Notes under the pieces: generated by a model
Told to the model about the DNA's origin: nothing
The model's database searches: none
The model's input: only the letters and a program-made list of their open reading frames with translations
Program-made: the position numbers and the translations under genes
Origin: Flavobacterium alkalisoli
Lineage (GTDB): Bacteria; Bacteroidota; Bacteroidia; Flavobacteriales; Flavobacteriaceae
Length of the DNA stretch: 64,000 nt
Assembly (NCBI RefSeq): GCF_008000935.1
Contig: NZ_CP042831.1
Span: 3,224,001-3,288,000, forward strand
Reading direction: 5' to 3'
Part shown: in pieces, positions 27,341-36,686 of the stretch
How positions within the stretch are numbered: the first letter of the stretch is position 1
How the letters are laid out: every line of letters begins with the position of its first letter

Positions 27341-27383
27341 AAAACCAGTTAAATTGTTACAAAACAGAAATTTAACTGGTTTT
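27341..27383. terminator. Terminator of mnmE
   Basis: AAAACCAGTTAAAT at 27341-27354 pairs perfectly over 14 bp with ATTTAACTGGTTTT at 27370-27383, followed by T. The loop is 15 bases. It starts 22 bases past the mnmE stop. Confidence 0.75.
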
Positions 27384-27573
27384 TCACTTTTAAACACTTT
27401 ATCTTTATTAGGTAACATTAAATAATAAAAAGTTAAGTATTCTGTCCATTGTAGGTTATTCTTTTGCGATTAATTTAATCCTTAAATACAAATTAAGGTA
27501 GTATTCTTACAAGATTTATTGTAACTTGTAATATCTGTATAGATAGTTAGGAATTAACAGATTTTTTAAGCTT

Positions 27574-28818
27574 ATGAATATCAAAAATCAATTTCGCATC
27601 CTATATAAAAGGATAGTTGGTAGTATTGCTTTTTTACCGGGTATAATTGCTCTATGCTTTTTAATACTATCAATTATAATGCTTGAAATAGATTTCTCTT
27701 CAATAGGTACAAACCTAAAGACAAATACAGATTGGCTTCGCTTAAAAGATGCCAGTACTGCACGGTCAATAATTTCAACAATAGCTGCTGCACTTCTTTC
27801 CCTTACTGTATTTAGCTTTTCTATGGTCATGATAGTACTTAATCAGGCTGCATCGCAAATGAGTAACAGGGTATTAACCAGTATGATTCAAAACCGTTTT
27901 CAGCAAATTGTTCTTGGGTGTTACATAGGTACCATTGTATATGCTCTCACCATTTTAAGTACCATACGAGACACAAGCAATAACACTTCTATTCCATCGT
28001 TAAGTATATACCTTCTTATTGTTCTTACTGTAATAGCTATTTTCATGTTTATTTACTTTTTAGACTATGTCACAAAAACTGTAAAATATGAGACGGTTAT
28101 TGATAGAGTAGAAAAAAAAACACTTACCGCTATATCCGGGATATTTGAAACAGGAGAATCAGAATACAATGTAGTAAACTCCGGAGGTATTCCTATAAGT
28201 GTTCCGGAGTCGGGTTATTTTCAGGGATTCAACAAAGAGAGTCTTCTTAAAGCAGCTACAGAAAATGATATGGTAGTACAGTTCCGTTATAAACGCAGTA
28301 GCTTTCTATTAAAAGACACTGTACTATTAGAGATCTTCACCAAAAAACCCATGAATAAGGAAATGATGAATAAGGTGATAAATACTGTTGATTTATATAA
28401 CGGACAACCTATAGATCAAAACGCAGACTATGGCTGTTTACAACTTGCAGAAATAGCCATTAAAGCGTTGAGCCCCGGGATAAATGACCCTGCAACCGCT
28501 GTTTTGAGCCTTAATGCCCTAACAAATGTTTTAGCAAACCGTTTGTATTGTAAACAACCTGAAATCTATAAAGATAACCACAATACCACCCGTATATATT
28601 GCCCTTCTTCCGGTTTTGAAGAAATTTTTCATCAATGTATCTTACCGATATGGAAGTATGGTAAAAACGATCAATTTATACAGCAAGCAATGTATAAGGC
28701 TGTAATGCTGCTTAAAGAAAGTGATGTAAAAAATGTATATCATAACCTTTTAGATCAATTTCTACTTAAAATAAATGAAAAAATTGAGGAAGAATCTACT
28801 TTAAATTTTCTATCGTAA
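27574..28818 (+). CDS. DUF2254 family membrane protein
   Basis: This 414-residue protein has four transmembrane segments in its first 165 residues and a soluble C-terminal part. The sequence LTVFSFSMVMIVLNQAASQMSNR and, further on, ALSPGINDPATA are hallmarks of DUF2254. The function is unknown. It has its own upstream region of about 190 bases after the mnmE terminator and no close downstream partner. Confidence 0.9.
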   Translation: MNIKNQFRILYKRIVGSIAFLPGIIALCFLILSIIMLEIDFSSIGTNLKTNTDWLRLKDASTARSIISTIAAALLSLTVFSFSMVMIVLNQAASQMSNRVLTSMIQNRFQQIVLGCYIGTIVYALTILSTIRDTSNNTSIPSLSIYLLIVLTVIAIFMFIYFLDYVTKTVKYETVIDRVEKKTLTAISGIFETGESEYNVVNSGGIPISVPESGYFQGFNKESLLKAATENDMVVQFRYKRSSFLLKDTVLLEIFTKKPMNKEMMNKVINTVDLYNGQPIDQNADYGCLQLAEIAIKALSPGINDPATAVLSLNALTNVLANRLYCKQPEIYKDNHNTTRIYCPSSGFEEIFHQCILPIWKYGKNDQFIQQAMYKAVMLLKESDVKNVYHNLLDQFLLKINEKIEEESTLNFLS

Positions 28819-29302
28819 AAATAAAAAATCATAAAGTAATTTATCAGGTACGTAAAAACTATACGGCATGAGCCTTACGCCTCAGGCAAAAACTAAATGA
28901 CGGTTCCCTTGATCTTGCAGTTGTTCCTAAACTGTACCTTGTTAAGAAACTTTTGCTGAGCCTTTATGTATTGAGCCGTTCGTTTCCAAAATTCAAAAAG
29001 GCGCAATCTTTAAGGATACAGCCACGAAAAATATAGCCCAATTTTTCTTATTACTATTTATTAATTTTTCCTGCAATAATAAGACACATTATCATTCCTT
29101 ACTAGATAATTACACCTACAAAAGAAAAAATTGAAATGATAAATGAAGATTCCGAACATCCGGAATTGTATTTAACAGATAAAATTATGCTTAACATCCA
29201 CTACTCCCCCATTGTTGGGAAAGATTTAGCATAACTTAAAGATAGTATTAAGGATACTCTGTATCAGCATTTTGTAATTTGCTATACCAAAAATAAAATC
29301 CT
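28819..29302. other. Long intergenic region with possible gene remnant
   Basis: No full gene is visible in these 484 bases. Two short protein-like stretches lie in one plus-strand frame but are interrupted by stops: about 28872-29031 (includes NDGSLDLAVVPKLY) and about 29106-29300 (includes MINEDSEHPELYLTDK and, after a TAA, LKDSIKDTLYQHFVICY). They could be the worn remains of a gene or chance. The last 100 bases should carry the promoter of the ankyrin-catalase pair. Confidence 0.3.
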
Positions 29303-29803
29303 ATGACTACTCTTACCCAAGCACTTTTTGCGGCTTCGAGACAGGGAAACCTTCCTGTCCTACAGGAAATTTTTACTCATAATGTAAACTTGAATATCAG
29401 GGATGAACGTGGTTTTACCCCCCTGATTATTGCTGCTTACAATAACCAGCCTGAAGCTGTAGCACTGCTGTTACAAGCTGGGGCTAATCCTGACACAACC
29501 GATAATGGAAGAAACACAGCATTAATGGGAGCCTGCTTTAAAGGGCATGTGGAAGTAGCTAAAGTACTAATAGCCAATGGAGCTAATCTGGATGCACAAC
29601 ACGGTAATGGTGGAACTGCTTTAATGTTTGCTGTTATGTTCGGACGTAACATTATAGCAGATCTACTCTTAGAACAGGGAGCAGACTATACTCTTAAGGA
29701 TATACGCGGGCTTACCGCTCTTGATTTGGCCCTGCAGCAAGGTAATCACAGTGTGGCAGAAAAACTATTGGCTATTGCCAAACAAACCGAAATTTCGAAA
29801 TAA
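29303..29803 (+). CDS. Ankyrin repeat protein preceding catalase
   Basis: This 166-residue protein is four to five ankyrin repeats without a signal peptide, with repeat cores such as RGFTPLIIAAYNNQPEAVALL, NTALMGACFKGHVEVAKVLI and GTALMFAVMFGRNIIADLLL (each quoted singly). It ends 24 bases before the catalase gene. In Pseudomonas aeruginosa an ankyrin protein (AnkB) next to KatB is needed for full catalase activity. By analogy this protein may help the downstream catalase, which is inference. Confidence 0.9.
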   Translation: MTTLTQALFAASRQGNLPVLQEIFTHNVNLNIRDERGFTPLIIAAYNNQPEAVALLLQAGANPDTTDNGRNTALMGACFKGHVEVAKVLIANGANLDAQHGNGGTALMFAVMFGRNIIADLLLEQGADYTLKDIRGLTALDLALQQGNHSVAEKLLAIAKQTEISK

Positions 29804-29827
29804 AACTAAAGAAATAAATAACCAACT

Positions 29828-32005
29828 ATGAAAAAAGATAATACTAAAAATTCAAAAACTAATCCTGAAAAGGATGCCAAATCACAAGATCTTGAACGCA
29901 ACAGAGAATATAGTGAAGGACAGTTTATAACTACTGATCAGGGTGTTAAAATAAATAATGATCATAATACCGTTAAGGCAGGAGAAAGAGGACCTTCCCT
30001 ACTAGAAGATTTTATAATGCGTGAAAAAATCACTCATTTTGACCATGAGCGCATACCGGAACGTATTGTTCATGCACGCGGCTCAGGTGCTCATGGTTAC
30101 TTTGAGGCTTACGGAAATGTAAGCGACTACACCAAAGCTTCCTTTCTTAATGACACTTCTGTAAAGACACCTGTTTTTGTACGTTTTTCTACTGTAGCAG
30201 GTTTTAGGGGATCAACCGACCTTGCCCGTGATGTTCGGGGTTTTGCTATTAAATTTTACACTCAGGAAGGTAATTTTGATATGGTAGGCAACAATATGCC
30301 TGTATTCTTTATTCAGGATGCCATGAAATTCCCCGATCTTATACACGCTGTAAAACCCGAACCTCATAATGAGATACCACAGGCACAATCTGCCCACGAT
30401 ACTTTTTGGGATTTTATATCACTTATGCCCGAATCCATGCATATGATTATGTGGGCAATGAGTGACCGCGCCATACCACGTAGTTTACGCATGATGGAAG
30501 GTTTTGGCATCCATACTTTCCGCTTTATAAACAAAGAAGGAAAATCGACCTTCGTAAAATTTCATCTGAAACCAAAGCTGGGTACACATGGAGTGGTTTG
30601 GGATGAAGCCCTGAAAATATCAGGAAATGACCCTGATTTTCACAGGCGTGACCTTTATGAAAATATTGAAATGGGTAATTTCCCTGAATGGGAATTTGGT
30701 GTACAATTAGTACCGGAAGAGGATGAGCATAAGTTTGATTTTGACCTTCTTGACCCTACCAAGATTATTCCTGAAGAAATAGTACCCGTAACCCCTATAG
30801 GCAGGATGGTACTTAACCGAAATCCTGACAACTTTTTTGCAGAAACCGAACAGGTTGCTTTTCATCCGGGCCATGTAGTACCTGGAATCGACTTTACAAA
30901 TGATCCTCTGCTACAGGGCAGGCTCTTTTCGTATACCGATACACAACTATCAAGACTGGGTAGTCCCAATTTTCATGAAATACCCATAAACCGGACTATT
31001 GCACCTATGCATAACAATCAACGCGACGGACACATGCGACAGGAAATAAATGTTGGTAAAACACATTACAGTCCTAATTCCTTAAATGATAACTATCCTA
31101 TACAGGCTAAAGAATCGGAAGGAGGGTTTGTAAGTTATTATGAACGTATTGAGGCACATAAGGTTCGTGAAAGAAGTGAAAGTTTTTCCGATCACTTCAG
31201 CCAGGCCGCCCTGTTTTTTAATAGTCAGACATCCGTGGAGCAAAACCATATCATCAATGCGCTGCGTTTTGAGCTGAGCAAAGTAGAAACGGTTGCCATA
31301 CGCGAACGTATGCTGGGTTTATTAAGCCAGGTCGATAAGACCCTGGCAAAAAAAGTAGCGGAGGGATTAGGTCTAACTGTTCCCGGTAAACCTGAAAAAC
31401 CAATGAATAAAGGTATTGGTGCAGATGCAGATCAAAAAAAGCATGAGCCAAAACCACTAAATAAGAATTATGAGCTGAGTGATGCATTGAGCATGATAAA
31501 AAATCCTACTGTTACCAACACAATTGAGACCAGACAGGTAGCCTTTTTGTGCGGAGAGGGTGTAAACGAAAAATCGCTTACAGCACTAAAAAAAGCACTT
31601 GAATCAAAAGGTGCCTCAGCAAAAATAGTGGCGCCTAATGCCGGAAATATCAAAACAGATACCGGAAAAGAAATTAAGGCCGATTTTGCCTTTTTCTCTT
31701 CCTCTTCAGTATTGTTTGATGCCGTATATGTTCCTTCTTCAAAAAACAATACTGCATTAACAGAAAATAATAATATAATCGAGTTTATTAATAATGCTTA
31801 CAGACATTGCAAGGTTATAGGTTTCGACAATGATTTGGAGAATCTTATTAAAAAGACCTCCATCGGTACAAAACCAAACATGAAGAGTAATGATATACCC
31901 GGTATATTGATCAATAACAATACGTCAAAACAGTTTACTGATGAATTTACAGACCTTTTGGGACAACACCGTGTCTGGGAGCGGGAGGCACTTATAACCG
32001 AATAA
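29828..32005 (+). CDS. katE: Large-subunit (clade 2) catalase
   Basis: This 725-residue haem catalase of the HPII type decomposes hydrogen peroxide. The active-site His82 is in [13 protein letters not shown], the catalytic Asn is in GNNMPVFF (about 155), and the proximal haem-ligand Tyr369 is in RLFSYTDTQ. The extra C-terminal flavodoxin-like domain of large catalases is present (about residues 560-725, beginning around [15 protein letters not shown]). There is no signal peptide. It follows the ankyrin gene and probably shares its promoter. Confidence 0.95.
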   Translation: MKKDNTKNSKTNPEKDAKSQDLERNREYSEGQFITTDQGVKINNDHNTVKAGERGPSLLEDFIMREKITHFDHERIPERIVHARGSGAHGYFEAYGNVSDYTKASFLNDTSVKTPVFVRFSTVAGFRGSTDLARDVRGFAIKFYTQEGNFDMVGNNMPVFFIQDAMKFPDLIHAVKPEPHNEIPQAQSAHDTFWDFISLMPESMHMIMWAMSDRAIPRSLRMMEGFGIHTFRFINKEGKSTFVKFHLKPKLGTHGVVWDEALKISGNDPDFHRRDLYENIEMGNFPEWEFGVQLVPEEDEHKFDFDLLDPTKIIPEEIVPVTPIGRMVLNRNPDNFFAETEQVAFHPGHVVPGIDFTNDPLLQGRLFSYTDTQLSRLGSPNFHEIPINRTIAPMHNNQRDGHMRQEINVGKTHYSPNSLNDNYPIQAKESEGGFVSYYERIEAHKVRERSESFSDHFSQAALFFNSQTSVEQNHIINALRFELSKVETVAIRERMLGLLSQVDKTLAKKVAEGLGLTVPGKPEKPMNKGIGADADQKKHEPKPLNKNYELSDALSMIKNPTVTNTIETRQVAFLCGEGVNEKSLTALKKALESKGASAKIVAPNAGNIKTDTGKEIKADFAFFSSSSVLFDAVYVPSSKNNTALTENNNIIEFINNAYRHCKVIGFDNDLENLIKKTSIGTKPNMKSNDIPGILINNNTSKQFTDEFTDLLGQHRVWEREALITE

Positions 32006-32027
32006 GGTTATTCATAACGTATTTGGT

Positions 32028-32210
32028 AATGGATATTTTATGCTGGTTACGAGTTAAGGCCTTCTACACCAGCCATGTTTATGGTTGGGTTTACCCGACT
32101 TGCTGCCATTTACTGTTTTGATACAGTTAGTTTTAACCGGAAATGCATCCCAAAGTCGGTATAGGTTACCGTTATCGGGTATTTACAGCAATGAAATTCA
32201 ATATTGGTAG
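32028..32210 (+). pseudogene. Possible decayed outer membrane protein fragment
   Basis: The intergenic region after katE contains a protein-like plus-strand stretch split over two frames. One frame, from about 32028, reads WIFYAGYELRPSTP and continues to FNRK. A -1 shift near 32143 continues as MHPKVGIGYRYRVF up to KFNIGR and a stop. Alternating strand-like residues suggest the end of an outer membrane barrel. There is no start codon, and it may be a chance reading. Confidence 0.25.
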
Positions 32211-32296
32211 ATAGTGCTGTTGAAAAAGATGACTGGAGTGTATAGTTTAGGATAAAGTGAGGCTTTTTAATACTTCAACAGAAATAAAAACTATAT

Positions 32297-32324
32297 AAAA
32301 AAGGGAGCATAAGCTCCCTTTTTT
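32297..32324. terminator. Bidirectional terminator between katE and the RND efflux operon
   Basis: AAAAAAGGGAGC at 32297-32308 pairs with GCTCCCTTTTTT at 32313-32324 around ATAA, with T runs on both strands. It lies 27 bases from the last stop of the minus-strand efflux operon. Confidence 0.85.
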
Positions 32325-32350
32325 CCAAAACAATTAACCAAGATGCCTAA

Positions 32351-33439
32351 TTAATTTAAGGCTGTTCCTTCTCTTATTTCTTCACTGGCCAGTTTAACCA
32401 GTTTATCATCTGTACTAAGGCTATCACTGTAAATCTCTACTTTATCACCTTCTGTCCTACCCTTTTTTACAGCAATTCTATGCGCTTTACCGTTAATAGA
32501 CTTTACCACAAAAGTGCCTTCGCTATAGGTTACAACAGCCGACTTAGAAACCACAAACGTACTATCTGCAGACGTTAATGGTAATGTAACCTCAGCAACC
32601 ATACCCGGCATTAGCAATGTATTGTTTTCAATGTCCATCTCTACTTTTTCAGAACGTAGCCTAGCATCAAGCGCTCCGGACATTCTTGCAATCTTTGCCT
32701 TAAAGGTTTGATTAGGCAATGACCTGACTGTAAAGCTTATACTGTCTCCGTGCTTAAGATAGGCTGCATAAGTCTCAGGGACAGATACCGAAAGGCGTAG
32801 TTTTTTATCATCCTGCACGGTTAGTAGTGGTAGTTCCGATCCTTTGCCTGCCGGTCCTACATAAGCACCAGTATTAATATTACGGGCCGTTACCACACCA
32901 TCAAAAGGAGCTCTTATTTGTAAATAGCTCTGTATTATCTGTACTTCTTTATATGCCGCTTTTGCTGCCTGAAGTTTGGCATAGTCAGAGTTTTTACGTG
33001 ACAATGCCACTTCAAGGTCATTTTTAGAAATAGTACCTTCTACCTTACTGGTCTCTAAAAAACGATTATAAGTACTATTACTCGCTGTGTACACCGCTTC
33101 CTGACTGTGTAATTGCGATTCGGCTGCTGCAAGTTGCGAGCTTATCTCAGGTGCCTCAAGCACTATAAGAAGCTGTCCTTTTTTCACTTTGCTTCCTATA
33201 TCCACTTTAAGTTCTTTTACATAGCTGCTTACTTTAGCATAAAGATCTACATACTGGAAGCCTGTTAGCTCTGCCGGAATAGAAACACTTGAAGAAAGTA
33301 TTTCCTTTTGCAGATTAAATGTTTCTAAAACCGGAGCTTTGGACTCTGTCGTAACTTCCTTATCTGTTTTTCCGCAGCCTGCCATCAATAAGAGCAAACC
33401 CGGTAATAGTATGATGTTTTTAACTGAATATCTTTTCAT
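32351..33439 (-). CDS. Efflux RND transporter periplasmic adaptor (lipoprotein)
   Basis: This 362-residue membrane-fusion protein links an RND pump to an outer membrane channel. A lipoprotein signal ends at Cys22 (LLLLMAGC). Two lipoyl half-motifs flank a coiled coil: VKKGQLLIVLEAPE and IRAPFDGVVTARNINTGAYV. The ATG at 33439 is 1 base after the stop codon of the pump gene, so I prefer it to the in-frame upstream ATG inside the pump gene. It is the last gene of a TolC-pump-adaptor operon. Confidence 0.92.
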   Translation of the reverse strand: MKRYSVKNIILLPGLLLLMAGCGKTDKEVTTESKAPVLETFNLQKEILSSSVSIPAELTGFQYVDLYAKVSSYVKELKVDIGSKVKKGQLLIVLEAPEISSQLAAAESQLHSQEAVYTASNSTYNRFLETSKVEGTISKNDLEVALSRKNSDYAKLQAAKAAYKEVQIIQSYLQIRAPFDGVVTARNINTGAYVGPAGKGSELPLLTVQDDKKLRLSVSVPETYAAYLKHGDSISFTVRSLPNQTFKAKIARMSGALDARLRSEKVEMDIENNTLLMPGMVAEVTLPLTSADSTFVVSKSAVVTYSEGTFVVKSINGKAHRIAVKKGRTEGDKVEIYSDSLSTDDKLVKLASEEIREGTALN

Positions 33440-33440
33440 A

Positions 33441-36400
33441 TTATCTTTCTGATGGTGATACATAAAACTTACTTTCTTCATCCTCCGGATCTAATGATAC
33501 CGACTGGGTACTTGCTTTACCCTGTGCCCAGGCAAATATCAACGGAAGGATTACCAGTACCGTAAAGGTAGAGAACATTAGTCCGCCAATTACAGCCCTA
33601 CCCAATGGTGAAACCTGCTCACCACTTTCTCCGTGTCCTATAGCCATTGGTAACATACCGGCTATCATAGCCACACTGGTCATAATAATAGGCCTTAAAC
33701 GTATGGATGCTGCCTCTCTTGCTGCCTGTAGTGCATTACCGCTTACCTTACGCAACTGTTCGGCATTAGTTATCAGGAGAACTGCATTGGCAATAGACAC
33801 ACCGACCGACATAATTATACCCATGTAGGATTGAAGGTTTAACGTAGATCCTGTTGCCAATAGTAGTAATAATGCTCCCAGCACTACCGCAGGTACTGTT
33901 GTAAGTATTACAAGCGAAACTTTAAATGACTGAAAGTTTGCCGAAAGCATAAGGAAGATAACCACAATGGCTACCAATAACCCTACCCTAAGGCTATCCA
34001 TGGTTTCACTTAATACTTTACTAAGCCCTATCGGTTCTATAAAAAGTCCCCTTGGCAGTTCGCCAAGAGAAGCGATGATTTTATTCACTTCATTAGATGC
34101 CGTACCTAAATTGGTATGGTCTATATTGGCAGTAATAGAGATGTAAGGCATAGCTCCCACGTTATCGTTCTCACCATGTGTTTCACTTTCGGTAATGGTA
34201 GCCACATCACTAAGTACCGGCCTTGCCGAATTTCTCAATACAGGAATTTCGGATATATCCTGTTTTGTGTTCATCTTATCTAACGGAACCTGTACCTGTA
34301 CACTGTATGCAAGTCCGGCCTTTTCGTCAATCCAGGTATTTTTTTCGGTATAACGTGATGACGATGTAGAGGCTATAAGAGAACGTGAAATATCGGTCAT
34401 ATCTACTCCAAGCTGTGCCGCCTTAACCCTGTCTATATTAATATCCAGTGCCGGATAGTGTATAGACTGTGCTATTTGTACATCCCTGAAATAGTCCACA
34501 TCACGCATTTTTGCCATTATCTTTTCGGCATACTCTTCATTTCGCTTTTTGTCTTTACCTGCCAGTCTTATTTCTATTGGCGTAGGCGATCCCTGACTCA
34601 ATACCTTATCGGTAAGTTCTATAGGCTCAAAAGAGACTTTCATATCAGGTACCGCTTTTTTAATCCTTGCCCTTAGCTCATCTTTAAAGTCATCCATATC
34701 GGCATGGTAATCTTTTAGTGATACCTGTAGTACGGCCTCATGAGGTCCTGCCATAAAAAGATAAATAGGGTTTACCGAGAATAAGGAAGGGTGTGTACCC
34801 ACATACATAGATGAGATACCTATATGCTCCTCTCCTACCATATTTTCAACCTCGTGTAATACTGTAACGGCTTTTTCCTCTGTACGTTCCAAACGGGTAC
34901 CGTCCGGAGCACGAAGCCTTAACTGGAACTGTGTTGAGTTTACTTTAGGAAAAACATCCTGTCCTATTAGCCCTAATATCATAACTGCTATAGCCGTTAC
35001 CCCTACCAGATAGCCAATTCCGATAACTTTTCTTTTAGGCATAAGCCTGTCGATAAGCCTCATGAAGCCCATCCTGAATTTTTCAAAACGGCTTATTTTT
35101 CCGTTATCATCATAATCTTCGCGTTCAGAGTAAGCCTGCTTTTCGGCAGCCGCTTCCTTATCACTATGTGAATGAGCGTGGTCGTGTTTTGCATGTCTGC
35201 CCTCTTTCATTAACCAGTTAGCCATAACTGGCACAAATGTTTGTGATAACAGGAATGAGGTAATCATGGAGAACCCTATTGCCAGTGCCAACGGTAAGAA
35301 TAAGGCTCCAGGTATACCCATCATGGTAAATGCTGGTGCAAATACCGATAGTATACAAAGTAATATCAATAGCTTAGGTAATGCTATTTCCTTACAGGCA
35401 TCCCAAATGGCTAGGGCCTTTGGTTTACCCATATCGAGATGTTGGTGAATATTCTCTATGGTTACGGTACTCTCATCAACCAGAATACCTATGGCAAGAG
35501 CCAGTCCGCTCAGGGACATAAGGTTAATGGTTTGCCCAAACAACTTCAGGAAGAACACCCCCGATATAATGGATATTGGTATGGTTAGGATTACGATAAG
35601 AGCTGCTCGCCTGTCTCCAAGGAAAAGGATAACCATCAGTCCGGTAAGTACTGCTCCTATTACCCCTTCGGTAATAAGGCTTTTAACCGAGTTAATAACA
35701 TATACCGACTGGTCAAACTCATAACTAACCTTTACGTCTTCCGGTAGTGTACTTTGTATTTTAGGTAAAGCTTTTTTAAGGTTTTTAACGACTTCCCATG
35801 TAGAGGCATCACCGGCTTTAGCAATATTTATGTAAACAGATCTTTTACCGTTTACCAATGCATAACCTGTAGTAACATCGGCACCGTCTTTTACGGTAGC
35901 CACATCTCCAAGATAGAGGTTTTGAACTGCACCTTTAAACAAAGGTATTTTTTCAAAATCCTTAATTTCTTTTATGGTATTGTTGGTTGGGGTAAGATAG
36001 TTTATATCACCCACCCTTACATTACCCGGAGGTGCCGTTTGGTTGTTAAGCCTTATGGCCTCCACAATCTGATCGGGCGTTAGGTTATGTGCACGAAGCT
36101 GTGCCGGATCTACATTGATTTCTATAGTCCTTGGACTACCTCCAAAAGGCGCCGGAGATAATAATCCCGGAATGGAGGTAAACGACGAACGTACATATAC
36201 GTTTGCCAAATCCTGAAGCTCGTTATTACTGCGTTCTTTACTACTTAAAACCAACTGCCCGATAGGAAGCGTAGACGAGTCGAAACGGATAACAAACGGC
36301 GGTTGAGATCCCGGAGGGAAAATAGCCTGTATCCTATTAGCCAATGCACTCAATTCGGCCGCAGCCTGTGCCATATTAGTATCTTCATAATAGCTTACTT

Positions 36401-36674
36401 TCATTAAGGTAAGCCCCTGAAGGTTTTTGGTTTCAATGGATTTTACACCATTGGCAAACAACATTATGTTTATATAGTTTTTTGCAAAGTAAGATTCCAT
36501 CTGGTCTGGTGTATAACCTGCAAACGGGTGTGCCAGGTAAAGTACCGGCATGTTCATTTTTGGCAGGATATCCACCTTAACCGTCCTCACTGCCCCAATA
36601 CCGAAAAAGAACAATCCGGCAACGAGCACGAGTATGGATATGGGTTTGCGAAGTGCAAATCGGATTAAATTCAT
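33441..36674 (-). CDS. Efflux RND transporter permease (HAE1-like)
   Basis: This 1077-residue inner membrane pump has two halves, each with a large periplasmic loop and six membrane helices, and starts MNLIRFALRKPISILVLVAG. The proton-relay region is DRRAALIVILTIPISII onward in helix 2-4. Substrate is unknown; organic molecules are likely for this type. The central cytoplasmic loop is odd: a His-rich stretch at about 494-505, then a perfect EF-hand-like loop at 520-531 (DYDDNGKISRFE). Confidence 0.93.
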   Translation of the reverse strand: MNLIRFALRKPISILVLVAGLFFFGIGAVRTVKVDILPKMNMPVLYLAHPFAGYTPDQMESYFAKNYINIMLFANGVKSIETKNLQGLTLMKVSYYEDTNMAQAAAELSALANRIQAIFPPGSQPPFVIRFDSSTLPIGQLVLSSKERSNNELQDLANVYVRSSFTSIPGLLSPAPFGGSPRTIEINVDPAQLRAHNLTPDQIVEAIRLNNQTAPPGNVRVGDINYLTPTNNTIKEIKDFEKIPLFKGAVQNLYLGDVATVKDGADVTTGYALVNGKRSVYINIAKAGDASTWEVVKNLKKALPKIQSTLPEDVKVSYEFDQSVYVINSVKSLITEGVIGAVLTGLMVILFLGDRRAALIVILTIPISIISGVFFLKLFGQTINLMSLSGLALAIGILVDESTVTIENIHQHLDMGKPKALAIWDACKEIALPKLLILLCILSVFAPAFTMMGIPGALFLPLALAIGFSMITSFLLSQTFVPVMANWLMKEGRHAKHDHAHSHSDKEAAAEKQAYSEREDYDDNGKISRFEKFRMGFMRLIDRLMPKRKVIGIGYLVGVTAIAVMILGLIGQDVFPKVNSTQFQLRLRAPDGTRLERTEEKAVTVLHEVENMVGEEHIGISSMYVGTHPSLFSVNPIYLFMAGPHEAVLQVSLKDYHADMDDFKDELRARIKKAVPDMKVSFEPIELTDKVLSQGSPTPIEIRLAGKDKKRNEEYAEKIMAKMRDVDYFRDVQIAQSIHYPALDINIDRVKAAQLGVDMTDISRSLIASTSSSRYTEKNTWIDEKAGLAYSVQVQVPLDKMNTKQDISEIPVLRNSARPVLSDVATITESETHGENDNVGAMPYISITANIDHTNLGTASNEVNKIIASLGELPRGLFIEPIGLSKVLSETMDSLRVGLLVAIVVIFLMLSANFQSFKVSLVILTTVPAVVLGALLLLLATGSTLNLQSYMGIIMSVGVSIANAVLLITNAEQLRKVSGNALQAAREAASIRLRPIIMTSVAMIAGMLPMAIGHGESGEQVSPLGRAVIGGLMFSTFTVLVILPLIFAWAQGKASTQSVSLDPEDEESKFYVSPSER
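35082..35117 (-). other. EF-hand-like loop coding segment inside the RND pump
   Basis: The 12 codons encode DYDDNGKISRFE: Asp at 1 and 3, Asn at 5, Gly at 6, Ile at 8 and Glu at 12, which is the canonical calcium-binding loop. It is 14 residues after a His-rich stretch. By the usual RND topology it lies in the cytoplasm between helices 6 and 7. Calcium binding is inferred from the pattern only. Confidence 0.5.
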
Positions 36675-36686
36675 TATCTGATGCTG

